Program-made: the position numbers and the translations under genes | In this document: positions 1 to 12,302 of the stretch, piece after piece | Layout: each line of letters opens with the position of its first letter | Position numbering within the stretch: the first letter of the stretch is position 1 | The notes under the pieces: generated by a model | What the model saw: only the letters and a program-made list of their open reading frames with translations | What the model was told of the DNA's origin: nothing | The model's database searches: none | Assembly: GCA_948474755.1 (NCBI GenBank) | Contig: CAOLHI010000614.1 | Coordinates: 186,001 to 250,000, forward strand | Reading direction: 5' to 3' | Length of the DNA stretch: 64,000 nucleotides | Source: Ctenosaura bakeri | Lineage: Eukaryota; Chordata; Lepidosauria; Squamata; Iguanidae

Positions 1-614
1 TCACCAACACTCTAGCCACCACATGGCTAGATCTCTTTCATTTTAGGACCAGCTATTTATATATTCCCTCATCCCAACCCAATTGCTCTCAACAGCCATC
101 AATGGACAGGCAGGCAGCCTTTTATGACACCACAAAATCACAGTGTTGTACATGGTATTGGCTACTATGGATCTTCTCATTGTTTAGAAAAGCTGGGTGA
201 TAATAGGCAATTTTTTTTCACCTGGTCTGGCACAGAACCACAACACTTGCCGCTCACAAAAGGTAAAATAATTGTCCTTTATCATTTAGTGAGATAAAGG
301 CAACGGTACCCATTTGCCATCAGTAACAACAGAGAACCCTCCTAATTATCAGAAGCATGAACTAAAAGCGTGAGAGAGAAAAAAGCCCCCATGCACTCCT
401 GCACCTCGCAAGAGCTGATATGTTGGCATCACATAGGCCTGTCTGTTGAGGACATGGGAGAGCCTTCTCAGTGGCTGCTCCCAGACTGTGGAATTCCATT
501 CCAGGCTGGCCCTCTCCTGCCCTTTCTCCAGCAGACAAATACCCTTTATCCAAACAGGCTTTTAATGATTAATTGGTGGCAGGGAGCCATTTTTCTTTGC
601 TTGGGGGTGTATGC

Positions 615-820
615 TGTATTTTTCAACCTTATTGTTATATAATTATGTTACACTCTTCAAAATTTAATGGCACTTTAACATGACAACTTAATTGTCTTTT
701 AATTTTTTTATGATCAGGTTTTTAGTTTTTTCTTGCTTCAGCATTTTTTTTTTTAGATTGACTTCCACATTAGGAGAAGGGCAGGGTATAAATTAAATAA
801 GTAAATAGTAAATACTACTA
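615..820 (+). repeat. LINE (L2-like) 3' tail fragment
   Basis: A T-rich stretch ends in AGGAGAAGGGCAGGGTATAA followed by short A/T-rich repeats. This wording is typical of the 3' ends of L2-type LINEs and related SINEs in reptiles. A similar tail occurs at 16.8 kb. The 5' limit is unclear. Confidence 0.45.
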
Positions 821-823
821 ATA

Positions 824-2235
824 AAATGTGATTGCCAGAATTAATTGCAGTCCAGCAAGCCCCCAAACTTAGGCCATTATATTCATAATCAGTTGTTTTT
901 CTGTAAGGGGCAAGGAATGTATTTATGATGAGCGTGCAATATCACATTTAATCTTGTGTGTATGTATGTTTTGTAACCTAAGAACTAAACTGAAATCTTA
1001 CACTGGGGTTACACAGGTTCTTTGTCTTCTGTAGAAAAAACAAAACAAAAACAAAAACCCAGAAGTTAATATTGTTTGGGGTGGGGAAAACAGGCTTGCT
1101 TTATTTCTCAGAAAGACTTTGAAAGCTAAGTGAATGAAAGTATAACCCTTTGAATGTGTGTGTGTGTGTGTGTGTTTGGCTTTTCATCCTGTATATAATA
1201 CTCCCTTCCCCTCTTCTTCTTTAAACTAGGGTGTGGTCTAAAGAACGTAATAGGTCTTTCCTTTATTAAGCTTGTAAAGAGAGAGATGAGATACCTTTTT
1301 GTCCAGAAGGGCCTTTGGTGGATGAAAAGAAAAAAAAATGCACCGAATCTCACAGCGGTGCTTATAATGTATTCCAGGGTGTGCCGAGTCTGTTCCCTGG
1401 ACAGGAGCATGCTTGGCAGAGAAGGCTGTGTGGATTCCAGAGCTGAATATTTAAATTCCTACTGTAAGTTTGGCAGCAGTCTTGGCCTAACATATAGGAC
1501 ATAAAGTGCAGGAGTGAGACTTATTCGTGACCCAGGCCCTTTAATTGCAGAATATACATGACAGCATTCTTCTGAGGTGGGAAACCTGTGTGCAAAGGGA
1601 TGGGAGCACAGGCTAAACCTAAAACCTTTTAAAATAAGGTTTTGGGTTGTGTAGAAATCTGTGTGCTCTGTAAATACTCCTTGTTGCCTTTCAACTCATA
1701 AAAAGTATATCTTCAGATGCTGGTCAGTGAGGCAGACAATTCCAAATCCCCTTTTTCTAAAGATTACAGAGGTGCTTGGAGTTTGGGTAGCTGTTGTCAG
1801 GACTAGCCCTACCATTAGGCAGCTGAGGTGGCAGATTTCTAAACCAGGGGTTGGGGCATGAATGCACTGTTCCTCTTGAGCCCACTCCTTGCTGTTCCTT
1901 CCAGTTGGAAGATGGAGTTATGTGTCCCACTCAGCCTGCCCTGACCCCTCCCAAACTAGCTCCTGACAAGCTCTGGAGGCCATTCACCCATCACTAGTGT
2001 TTTAGTGAGATTCCACTACCAGCCCACTTCGTTTCTGGATGTGGAATGGGAGAGCTGCCATCTTGAATAAGGAAGCAAAATAACTTGGGCTAGCCTGGTG
2101 GTTGTCAGGACGTTGGGATTGGATAAAATATTTAGCTCTACAGGCAGTATGCCCTTCTCCATCTCTACCCTCATGTAGGGATTGAAAGAATACTTAAAAA
2201 TATTTGAAAAATTGCCAAAAAAATATTTTTGAGTA
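824..2235. other. No recognised gene or element, except a TG microsatellite
   Basis: Nothing here could be assigned to a gene or repeat family apart from the (TG)n run at 1155-1176. Short open frames on both strands have no recognisable protein features. Confidence 0.5.
1155..1176. repeat. (TG)n microsatellite
   Basis: About eleven uninterrupted TG units. Confidence 0.9.
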
Positions 2236-2239
2236 TTGA

Positions 2240-2640
2240 GAAATCTTGAGAAGAAGAATCCCGGCCTGATGAGGATCTTCACACTTCGGGACTTATTCTG
2301 TGCAATATTCACACATGGGTTTATTTTGTGCAGAAAACAGCATTTTCTGCTAAAGCAAAAGCATTTTCTGTATAGCAATATTATTTTCTATGCACAAAAG
2401 TTGTTTCCTGTGCAGAATGTGCTGTATTGGGGGACTTATTCTGCACAAAATTCATCCGTAGTTGTTTTGAACAGAAAACAGTATTTATGCAGAAAATAGC
2501 ACAGCTTTTTCTGCACGGAAAATTATATTTCTGTGCAGAAATATTATTTTTCATGGCAAAAATGCTGTTTGCTGCACAGATCATTCTTTTTTTAAAAAAT
2601 TTTTTTGTGAAAAGCAGCCACATACAAATTTGCAGAGATA
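2240..2640. repeat. Degenerate periodic repeat built on TGTGCAGAAA words
   Basis: Variants of TTTTCTGTGCAGAAAACAG recur at irregular 25-45 bp spacing on both strands, for example around 2325, 2360, 2415, 2470, 2500 and 2535. The words are partly self-complementary (TTCTG/CAGAA). It may be an old tandem array or a low-complexity element. A similar but weaker A/T-rich repeat lies at 23.3 kb. Confidence 0.55.
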
Positions 2641-2644
2641 AAAC

Positions 2645-3190
2645 ATCCTGAACTGTGAATAGGCTTTGAAAACTGTGTGGTTTTAAAAGGATTCTCTTGC
2701 AAGAGGAAGAAAATGGCTAAAATTACTTTTTGCTTCCTTTGAGAAGAAACTTGGTGAAGAATTACCTCCCTAGTCTCATATAAATCCTTCCCTTCTCATA
2801 CAACTCATTCAATTCTCATATACATCACAAAAATCCTTAAGGATTCATGTCACCATTCATAGCAACTTGCCTAGATTTCAAGCTCCCACTCACTATATAT
2901 GCAGAGAACACTCTTATAGTAGCTGGTTTGTGGTTCTGTAGGTATGCTCAGTGCAGAGGGCCCAAACAGAGTGGTAAACTTCCACTGAGTGAGCATAACC
3001 AGTCAGTTTACCAATATTTTCTTCCTAGTGACACAGATAAATTTGTATCTTTAAACTTTTGTTCCCTAATTGTGATTATGCCAAAAGGATAATAAACTCA
3101 TCACCATATATTAAGAATACTGGTGAACAAATAAACAAAACAAAACAACCTGTATTAAACATATCCCTTCTAACTTTCTCCCATCACCAA
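2645..3190. other. No recognised feature
   Basis: A/T-rich sequence without recognisable coding, RNA or repeat content. Confidence 0.5.
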
Positions 3191-3192
3191 AA

Positions 3193-3365
3193 TACTGTAT
3201 TTGGCAGTGTGTAAGACGCACCAGCATATAAGACACATGCCATTTATATGCTTGCAAATACTATTTGCTGGTGTATAAGATGCACTGGAGTATAAGAGGC
3301 ACCTAATTTTCAAACAGTATTTTTCAGGAAAAAAAGCAAGTCTTGTACACCAGCAAATAGGGTAC
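3193..3365. mobile_element. Short DNA element with GTATAAGAC-type inverted ends
   Basis: The left end reads ACTGTATTTGGCAGTGTGTA and the right end, reverse complemented, TACCCTATTTGCTGGTGTAC. Both lead into AAGAC. The internal word TGTATAAGA recurs. This is a known type of palindromic non-autonomous DNA element in amniotes. The superfamily was not resolved and no target duplication was identified. Confidence 0.55.
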
Positions 3366-5509
3366 GTCTATTTTATCTAGCAGGTATGGACAGCCTAAAA
3401 TTAATTCCTGATTAAAATATTTGCAAAAATATCTTTATGAATGGACTATCTTATATCCCTGTACTGTTCCTCTAAGACTAAGTTCAGAGAACTTTGACAT
3501 CTATTTTATATCAATACCACGTCCCCTCCATTGCTTTTCTTTGGCTGTTTCCTATGAGTTGACACTAAGCCTTAAAAATGCTGAATGACAGCAGAATGGG
3601 GCATGGAATATGAGGCAAAATGGGTTGTCTGCTTATTAAACTTTCTAGGCCTTAAGAACATACGTGTTTTTTGGTGATAGGGTAGTGGTCGAATCTGCTA
3701 TCAACTTAAGAGGGTTTGGTTTCAGAGAGCCTGACTGATAAGAGAATGATAATATATGTACCTCTCAGACTTCCTTGTTTCTTTCCACAGTTTGACTTCT
3801 GTCTTGTCCACTTCATACTTTCCCTCAACTTTCCTCTTGGCACCACATGTTGCAAAGAACTCCAAATTTAACAATAACCCATCCTTACGGAAACATAACA
3901 TGGATCAAGTGCCACTACATATCATTTGCATGAATTGGAGTATTCACTGAACACACAGGGTTTACACATCTCAATAAGATATGCTTTGTTTTAACCATGG
4001 TTTATTGCTGAAGTGGCAACTGCCCTTGCAGACAGACCATCCCATCATGGTCTGACATCCCTATTTCTATTTTTAATTTCCTTACCTATCCTTCTTGTGA
4101 GCTCCTGTTTCAGGATGGTCAGCTCATGGAAGTAGCAGGGACAAGCCATGTTTGTGAATCTGGATGCCACAACAAGCCATGGTTCAAACAAGCCAGAGTT
4201 CACCAGCCGAAAGCAAACTATGGGTTCCCACTATGCTTCGTGGTTGATTAATAAAACATAGTTTTGTATATCACAACAAGACACATTTTAACAAATTGTG
4301 GCTTTTCTTGATTTGTGAATGCTATCACTGTGACAAAATATAATCGTCACACTTATTTCAAAACATTTCAAACTCCACCCCAATAAAAACTTTGGAAGTA
4401 ATCAGTGTAATGCACACTTAGATAAAAAATCACTCTCAACTTAAAGGAACTGCTTTCAAGCAAAGGCGTCTAGGACTGGACTGTTTATACTAGATTTCTT
4501 TGTTTATGCAGTGTTTCTATTTTAAAACGGCAGAGACGAAGAAAACTTGTCTCCTAAGACAAAGCACTAAAAAGGAGAATGCATGAGCGTGCGAGAATCT
4601 TTCCTCTTCTGGTTTTATAATCTAAGAACTGTGGGGTGAGGAGAACAATAAGCAAGGCGAAGCCTTTTCCTCCCAGAGGGAAAGGACAGGAGGTTAGCAA
4701 GTGATTTCTGCCAAATGTTTTCCATCAAGACCTGCCTAATTTATTTAAAGTGTTATCATCTAATGGTGTAAGAGATATTTAAGATGAAATCAGATCAACC
4801 TTCTCTCTTTCTCTCCCTCCCCCCCCCTTACCTCTCTGGGTTAAACCTGGGGAAGGCAAACAGTTTCACCCCCATTTAAGCTCCAGCTTCTTTATAACCA
4901 ACTGGGATGTCTTGTATACTCATTTCAAATTTAGATTTTGTATAAACCAGACCACTGCTAAAAAAGGGGATGGAATGCACCACTGTTGATCCTATAAAAA
5001 TGCAAGTCGGGTTTTACAAGCACTTTTTTTTTTCCAAACAGAGCCGTGCTTCTGAATGAGCCAAACTGGTCCCCAAAAATTTCAGCTGGAATGCCATCAA
5101 GAGCAGCCAGTATTTATAACTAGGCAAGAGGTCAATTTTAACCAGCAAGTGATATTACCCTCCGATAAGGCACAGAACTGAGCCAGAATTCTGGGAAGAT
5201 CGTCTTTATATAAATGTGGAGAGTAACTACTACAATGCTGTTGTTTACTCTAGAGTAGGATGCCAACTTTTTTCCCCTGGCCAGTGCTCCTTGCTAGCCT
5301 TGGACAAGGCAACACAGTTTCTTTCTAAACATGCCACCTCCTTCTTTCTCATTCCTCTCTTCTCTCTTTCTCCTCACTCAGTGGCTTGCCAGGGGAGGAA
5401 CAGATCTCTCCTGCCAGTGGGATTTTGAACCCCTTGCAACAGGAACTTGAAATCATTCCCCGGGCCACACCCAGGACTGCCAGATTCCACTGCTCCTCTG
5501 GAACAGAGC
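3366..5509. other. Mostly unrecognised intronic sequence
   Basis: No gene or well-defined element. Around 3990-4260, related words (AACCATGGTTTATTG, AAGCCATGGTTCAAAC, AAACTATGGGTTCC) look like remains of a palindromic DNA element, but its limits could not be fixed. A short pyrimidine and C run is present near 4800-4830. Confidence 0.4.
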
Positions 5510-5628
5510 TTGGAGGAGTTACTTTTTTGGACTCCAGACTCAAGAATGTCACAGCCAACATGGCCAGTGGACAGGTTGGTCAAGGGATTCCTGGAGCTCT
5601 TAACCAAAAAAAAAAGTAACTTTACCTT
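5510..5628. mobile_element. Palindromic DNA element, GTTACTTTTTTGG-end family
   Basis: The left end GGAGTTACTTTTTTGGACTC mirrors the right end ACCAAAAAAAAAAGTAAC. The same family leaves partial copies at about 27.4 kb and 28.8 kb. It is probably a non-autonomous hAT relative, but no target duplication could be read. Confidence 0.5.
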
Positions 5629-5884
5629 TCTAGAGCAAAGCCAGTAAAGCAGCACAATATCATAAACACTTCAAAGAGATTTAAAACAGACAACCGTGCA
5701 AATAAACCAGTTATTGTACCTTGCGTGCTGCCTACTTACATGAGTCATTTGAGACATAACAAAATCCTGACACAAGCCAAGGACTGGGGTTTTCCAATTT
5801 GCAAAAGTTCCTGTGGTGTATGGAAGCTTCCTCTAAGGTACTCAAGGTAGAGTACATGGCTCTCCTCACTCCCCCATCCTTACA

Positions 5885-6030
5885 ACAACAACACTGTGAG
5901 GTAGTTCAGGCTGGTAGAAAGTGATGGGCCCAAGGTCACCCAGTGAGTTTTATGGCTCAGTAGACAGACCTGAGCCAGTATCTTCCATGTCCCAGCCCAA
6001 CACCCTAACCACTAAATTAGAGCAATGGAC
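5885..6030 (-). mobile_element. MIR-like CORE SINE, reverse orientation
   Basis: Plus-strand order is CTGTGAGGTAG, then CCCAAGGTCACCCAGTGAG, then CCCTAACCACTAAATTAG. This is the reverse complement of a tRNA-derived SINE head followed by a CORE/MIR-like body. Diverged copy. Confidence 0.6.
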
Positions 6031-6311
6031 TAAGTGGGAATGGACTGAGATCTGTTGGGGACGATTTAGCTTCAGATTTCCTGCAATGAGCAAAAGGTTA
6101 ACCTAGATAGCTTACAAGGTGCTTTCCAGTTCTGTGATTCTCTCTTCCAATGCCCAACTCAGCTGCTAATGCTGACCTTGGGCCAGTAGCTTTCTTTCAG
6201 CCTACCCTATCAGCTCTGATAGTAGAGATATATGTTTTCTGAAGAGCACCCTCAGTTCCTTAGGGAGGGGAAGGCACAAGTAGCAATGTAGGAGATATTC
6301 TCTGTTCTGTT

Positions 6312-6440
6312 CAAGGCTGGGAATTGTGTAGCCTTCCAGATATTGTTGAACTCCAACTTCCCACATACCTATACTGGCTAAGGCTGCTAGGTATCACAGT
6401 CCAGCAACATCTAGAGGGCCACACAATTCCTACCCTCGCT
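6312..6440. mobile_element. Palindromic hAT-type MITE
   Basis: The left arm has GTGTAGCCTTCCAGATATTG and GTTGAACTCCAACTTCCCA. The right arm has TCCAGCAACATCTAGAGGGC. This is the layout of common reptile hAT MITEs whose arms read 'ccagatgttgttggactaca'. A right-arm fragment of the same kind is at 28.49 kb. No convincing 8-bp target duplication. Confidence 0.55.
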
Positions 6441-9209
6441 GAACATAACAGCATTTAAGACTTAACAAGACTATTACATTATCTCAGAGAAGGGAACCTT
6501 TGACTCTCCAGTTACTTTGGATACCAACTCACAGGAGCCTCAGACAGCAAAAGTAAGAGATTGTGTGAGTGGTGGTCTGGAGGACCAAAATTTCCTTGTC
6601 TATGACATGTACCATAGAGCTAACTTGAAACAGCATCAAGAAATCCCCTGACTTACTTTCAGGTCATCTGATGAAGTATTGACCTGTTAGTTTTGACTAC
6701 ACCAGACTCACTGAAGCAACTGGATTTACCTACGTATTGACTTAGCATTCAATAATTGGTTCTGTAGGTCTACTCTAGTTGGGACTAACCAACTGGATCC
6801 TGTCCATAATTTCTGCAAAGGGCAGAGTAAGAATATTTATCTATACACAAATGTTGGAACCCTGTTAGAAGGCATAACAATGCCAGCATAGCTTGCACTG
6901 CTGATGGTGGTGCAGCAGTAGAGCAGCGGAGGTGATGGGACCACGGGTGCTGTGATGAAGAGGAAGAGTGGTGGCAGCAAAATCCATCTCTGCCAGAAGA
7001 GAACACTGCCCTGTCAGTTCCTGACCTGCTAAGGAATCAGCAAGGCAGCTTTTTCTCCTGACAAAGATGGCTTTCAGTATGCCATCCCAGCCCCTGCTGA
7101 TATGCACCACTCAAAAAGTGCCTTATGCCAGCATAACTGACTGTTATGGTAACTTAACTGACCCAAACTATGTATGTATGTATGTGTGTGTATCCCACTT
7201 TTCTCCTAGTTCAGGTTCCAGGACTCTGGACGTTCTCCACATATGAACACTATAGAAGAAAGTGAATATACTTGTCTCTGTCACTTTCCTGATCTGGAAA
7301 ATGTGCCTCCATGTGATTATATTCTAGCCTGAGCAACAATGAATGGGTCTTGTGTGTGGGCACTGATGTAGAAAATGGAACATCATCTGCCAGGCAGGAG
7401 GGGGGCATACACAATACAAACATTTCTTTCAGCGCTCGTGCTTTTGATAATGTTGGAGGGATCAGCAGCCAAACAAGTCTGCCAATAAGGAGGTGGCAAA
7501 ATGGAATCTTCTAATAGATTCTTGATAAAATCATGATATATCTGGAAATATTGAATCTGAAAGCTTTACTCATTTGTTTGTTACACTACATCGTTCTCTC
7601 TGCTACATTTTCATTATCATTCACTTCATGGCAAAAAAATAAAATAAAAATTGCTCTGTATCAGAGAAAAGTCAACACAAAATGCCAAGATTAAAGGTCT
7701 GCAGCTTCTCATGAATTTAATAGGTGACATTAAGCAATGCCATTCTTTTTCAGAATGAACCCTATACCCAAATTGATTAAAAAGAGATTACAAGACTGAC
7801 CTGACTTACAGTGTTGTTGTAAGGATTACAGAGAAAATGGGAACTATTTCAAGCCCTCTTTATCAGTAGATAAATGTAATTGTAACAATAACATCTTTCT
7901 GTATTGATCATCTCTAGTTATATATAGGAAAAGGTAGATATCTGATGATTGAAAAAGCATTATACAAAGTTAGTAATGTAAGCAATAATTAATAGACTCC
8001 AGGAAAAGTCTGGCAATTTCAACACATTCCATTAACTAGCAAAAGAGGGAGATGTAAACCAGGACTACTCCATCAACTCATGTTGAAAGACCAGCTTTGT
8101 CATGCTCTTCCCTGTACTGTCTCCTGGCTGCTGCCACTCCATCAAGATGTAGCAGAAGGAAATGGAAAGCAAAGCCTTCCCATCAGCTCTGCTGAATAAG
8201 CAGTTCCAAGGCAGCAGCCATCCTTCAAGCTGTGGTGAGGGGAAGAAGGAAAGTGGGTCCATTCCATTAGCACTGCTGAAATACCATCTTTGTGTGGTCT
8301 GAGCTGCTCCCATTCCAGCTGGTCAAGATAAGAACTATGTAACTTTAAGAATCTCTTCGTTCCTCTTCCTTCCTCAACAATCTTCCCTCTTGTGTTGTAT
8401 CTTTTAAACTGTGGGCAGGGACTGCTCTGCTTTGTTGATTGTATGTAAGCAACCCTGGGATCCTTTTTTAGTTGAATGTTAGGATTAAAAATGCTTTAAA
8501 CAGATGAACATAAATTCTTCTGTAAGAACAAGGTAGTTATGACTATTCAACAGTAAAAATTCATATAGTTACAAAGTAGACAAACATTGAAGTGGGTATG
8601 TTCACTGCAACTCTTTAATCCTGACTTATAGATTTATATCTAGACTTTCCAGTAGCAATTCCAACATCAATAATCTGAGACATATTGAGGTCCCCAGTTT
8701 TGACAAGATGTCAATTGTTGTAACTTCTTTTTGTGGGGAGGGAGCATTTAGAGGCTCATCCATAATCTGAGGTCATTAACTGTAGTTTACTTTGCTTATA
8801 CATAAATTGGGCACTGTCCTGGCAGGCCAAATAGATAAACAGCAGCCACAAACCATGAAACAGTAAGATGGAACAAAAGTCACCCCATGTAAAACCAAAT
8901 ACCTTTGATGGCTTTGGAAGCCACTGACTATTTACAGAACTTGCTAACTTCTCTCCTGTCTGGATACTAAAATGAGGGCTGCCTCCCATGTTAGACAAGA
9001 AAGAGATGGGACAACCCTTGTGACAGTCTCTCTGAAGGACGGATGCCTTTGGGCTCTGTACAGATACAGCATGTAAACTGGAGAGCTACCTCTGGAATCT
9101 AGAATTCACTGATATCTTTGGGAGCTGGCTGTGCATGTAAACAAGATGGCTGCCCTGGTCTTAAAACATGGGAGTGGCTTATGGATGTCACTCTGTGGTT
9201 GAAAAAAAT
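6441..9209. other. Unrecognised intronic sequence
   Basis: No gene found. A short TATG/TG run is at about 7168-7192. Around 8395-8500, wording such as GATTGTATGTAAGCAACCCT resembles the 3' tail of an L2-type LINE or SINE, weakly. Confidence 0.45.
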
Positions 9210-9217
9210 ACATAAAG

Positions 9218-9336
9218 CAGTGGTTCCTAAACTTTGGTCCTCCAGATGGTTTGGATTTCAGCTCCCAGAATCCTTAAGTGTTGGCCAAGCTGGCTTGGGC
9301 TTTTGTGAGTTGAAGACCAAAGTTTGGAAACCACTG
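9218..9336. mobile_element. hAT MITE with perfect 8-bp target duplication
   Basis: The element begins CAGTGGTTCCTAAACTTTGG and ends in the near-complement CCAAAGTTTGGAAACCACTG, 18 of 20 matching. It is flanked on both sides by the exact 8-bp direct repeat ACATAAAG (9210-9217 and 9337-9344). The 8-bp duplication and CAG-type ends are hallmarks of hAT transposons. At 119 bp it can only be non-autonomous. Confidence 0.9.
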
Positions 9337-9595
9337 ACATAAAGTGCTAGATTTGCTAAACTTTAGTGAAACATACTCCCAGGAATGTGTGGATAGGATT
9401 GTCACCTTCCTGAGGCATCTCTGGTTGTCAAGAGAATGACAAGAATCCTGTGCATGCTCCTCCAGTGCAACAAGAGTACAGGAGCTACAGGGCCCCTTGA
9501 ACTGGCTGGAACAAAGTTGCTTATCGCTTGAAGCATGATACAACACAGCTCAGTCTTCATTCCCACAGTTTATTCCTGAGATAGCACATACAAAA

Positions 9596-9640
9596 GAAGC
9601 TCTTTCTCTCCCTCTCTCTCTCCTCTCTCTTTCTGTATCA
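9596..9640. repeat. (TC)n-rich pyrimidine tract
   Basis: Imperfect CT repeats in a T/C-only run. Confidence 0.7.
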
Positions 9641-9894
9641 AATTTCCTTATCTTTCCCTTCTTTACTCACTTGTTAATTCACTATTTAATTACAATTTAA
9701 TTACTTAATTGTTTTAAATTCTCTTTCTTACCCCCCCCATCACTTTCCAAGACAGTTTCACAGAGTTTCTTTCCTTTGAAAACAATAAACAGCAATTTGG
9801 GTGTGTCTGACCATTTTCCCTACAGCACTTGGAGGAATGGCTGCTGATTTAAAAAGACAACACCACTGCACATTATAAGCTTGAGAACTCTGGA

Positions 9895-10075
9895 CTTCCT
9901 CTCCACTCCACTCAACTTTATCCTCACAACAACTCTGCAAGGCCAATGGTGTTGAGAGAGAGAATGTGATGATTGCCCCAAGATTATCAAGTGAGTTTTA
10001 CAGTTCCGCGTAGGGCTTGAAGCTGGATCTCTGAAATCCCAGTCCAGCCCTTTAATAACCTTATCTGTCCCACCC
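9895..10075 (-). mobile_element. MIR-like CORE SINE, reverse orientation
   Basis: The plus strand has TATCCTCACAACAACTCTGC, then GCCCCAAGATTATCAAGTGA, then CCAGTCCAGCCCTTTAATAA. This is the order of MIR/CORE-SINE sequence read in reverse. Old copy. Confidence 0.6.
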
Positions 10076-10629
10076 TATCCTTAGCAGGGTGAAGTGGCTA
10101 ACTCATGGGTACTGGAACAAGCTTCCCAGACATTTCTTTTGAGCCCTTCCCCACTTGCTGTCTATTCCCATCTCTCTGAGCTGGTGCTCCAGTGAGACAA
10201 TGCTTCCTTGCTTGTAACCTGGCTACATTCCTTCTCTTGCTGCTTTTAGAGACAGCAGGCTCAGAGGCAGTCAGTTCAAGCATAGCACATGCACATGTGT
10301 CACTCCACTGCAGTGCAGAACTTCTTGGAAGAGAGAGTAAGCAGGTGCCAGCTAAAGGAGTGAGTGGATAAGTATGGGCTACAGCAGCGATAGGACTGTG
10401 TGCACCCCATGACCTTCCTGGCAACCACTGAGCTAGGGCACTGCACTCAGGTGTAGCAGAGGACGAATGCCTGATCACCAATGTGCCAGTCTGTTTGGTT
10501 CCTATACATGGAAAGAGAGGATGTCCTTCACCTCTGACCATAAATTGTCTTGGGCTGAACCTGGAAGGACCTGGCAAAATGATGAGGATACACAATGTAC
10601 CCATGTGGGGCAATGGTTGGACAGCTGAA

Positions 10630-10830
10630 TCAGGGTCCCCTTCACCCTATGCAATTACAGCACTATCATTCCTCTCTAACTGCGATGGCTGCATCCTGTG
10701 GAATCCTGGGGTTTGTAGTTTTGTCAAAGGCAGTTCTCTGGCTGAGAACTCTAAAGACTCTTCTCTCAACAGCCAATCCCAAGATTCTACTGGATGTTGT
10801 CGTGGCAGTTAAACTAGCACGATAACTATG
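10630..10830. mobile_element. Old copy of the short palindromic MITE (GGCC-end family)
   Basis: The left arm has TGTGGAATCCTGGGGTTTGT and the right arm CCAATCCCAAGATTCTACTG, mirroring each other as in the better copies at 14.6, 41.6, 43.0 and 47.0 kb. Ends are eroded and no target duplication can be read. Confidence 0.6.
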
Positions 10831-10834
10831 TAAT

Positions 10835-11010
10835 GGGAACAGGCCCCAGGACGACAGAAGCCCAAGTTCAAATCTTGACTGAGTCACGGAGCTTGAACAA
10901 CAACCTTGGATCAGTCATTGCTTCCCAACCTAACTCACTTCACAGGATTGTCATGAGGATAAAACAGCAGCAAAGGAACCATGTACATTATCTTCATCTG
11001 CATGGAGAAC
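10835..11010 (+). mobile_element. MIR-like CORE SINE, forward
   Basis: AGTTCAAATCTTGACTGAGT, then CCTTGGATCAGTCATTG, then CTCACTTCACAGGATTGTCA and TGAGGATAAAACAG follow the usual order of this SINE: tRNA B-box region, CORE, then tail. Confidence 0.6.
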
Positions 11011-11014
11011 AGAT

Positions 11015-12300
11015 GACAGGTCCTCCCATGTTACCCAGGAATGACAGAAAGTGCTATGATTCTTACACCAGAGTAGTCATGTAAGATTGTCTCTGCACCC
11101 AATTTGTGCAAATTCCCCACAAACTTTCTTTTGAATGTCATCACATCTACATTCCTTTCTTAAAGCTTTGTTCATAAGAATATTCACTCCAAAAACACTT
11201 TGCTTCCACCATACATTTGACATATATATACTTGGTTAGCGCCATTGTTCTCCAAATGCTATATTTAACCAGAAGCAGTCAGTAATCATCTTGAAAGGTA
11301 TGTGTTACAAAACTGCAGTAGTAGTTGTGGCAAAAGAAGATATCATGTCCCATACTCCATATCTAAACTCGTAAGAATGCTTGCCCCTTCAAAGAATTTC
11401 TGACATAAATAACATACCTGAAGAAGTGTTTCTAGCAAGCAACTCTGACTCTGGATAAAAACCTAGGTTAATGTTATCCACTTAAATAAGGTCTCCATAA
11501 ACAGTAGTCTCATCAAGCTGCTTTTACCACAGAACACTGGGTATATATCCATGAATGCCATACTGTTTTCACTGGCACTTTGCCCATAGGAATGTGATTA
11601 AAACACAATGTGGGTGTCCGTAGATCACACGCAGGCAGGATTTGATTTTCCATTTAGGAATGCTCTTTGGATAATACACTAGTATAAGAGAAGGAGGGAG
11701 GGAAAGGAAGAGGTGTAGTTTTGGAGGTGGTGGGGAGGAAGAAGGATAGTTTAACCCAGACGTTTGTCACCATGAAGCTCCATTCATGGAATCTAGTGAT
11801 GGAAGACTGGGACATGACATAGTGGAACTCAGGTACATTTGACAGATGAAATCCAAAACCCACAATGCTATCCTATGGATGCTTACTTGGAATTAAATCT
11901 CACTCTCTTCAAGGAAGTTTACTCCTGGCTGAATTTCCAAAGGTTCTCATTCACACTTTGGGAAACATCATACTCTGGGTACTGGGTTTAGCAACCATGT
12001 CCATAGTAGCTGGAGAGAAAATTAATTTTCCCAACGTATTGTTATGAGATATTCTGGTTATATAGAAAAGTATCATGGGGGTAACTTGGTTTTCTGGAAG
12101 CAAAACCCATTAACCTTACGAAAGAGCTTCTTCTACTGGAGATGAAATTTCCAGATTTTTTTTTTAAATTATAGATCTGCACAACAGTATGCATTTTTGC
12201 ATTCTCTCCGGCAGTGCTGCTGTTAGAACAGTGATTATTGGGCCTGCAGTTCAAAACTTGCCACTATACTAGGGTTGCTTTAAGCAGAATAAGATGATCA
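11015..12300. other. Mostly unrecognised; one short squamate repeat
   Basis: No gene. About 11862-11935 reads TCCTATGGATGCTTACTTGG, then GTTTACTCCTGG. It resembles the short family seen again at 13.55 kb and 31.7 kb (variants of 'gcatgcttacttggaagtaa'). Confidence 0.45.
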
Positions 12301-12302
12301 CT

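Noticed and set aside
10098..10613. 171-codon minus-strand open frame in CAVIN2 intron 1
   Set aside because: No recognisable motif, no cavin exon 2 features, and its frame overlaps an open frame on the other strand. Treated as chance.
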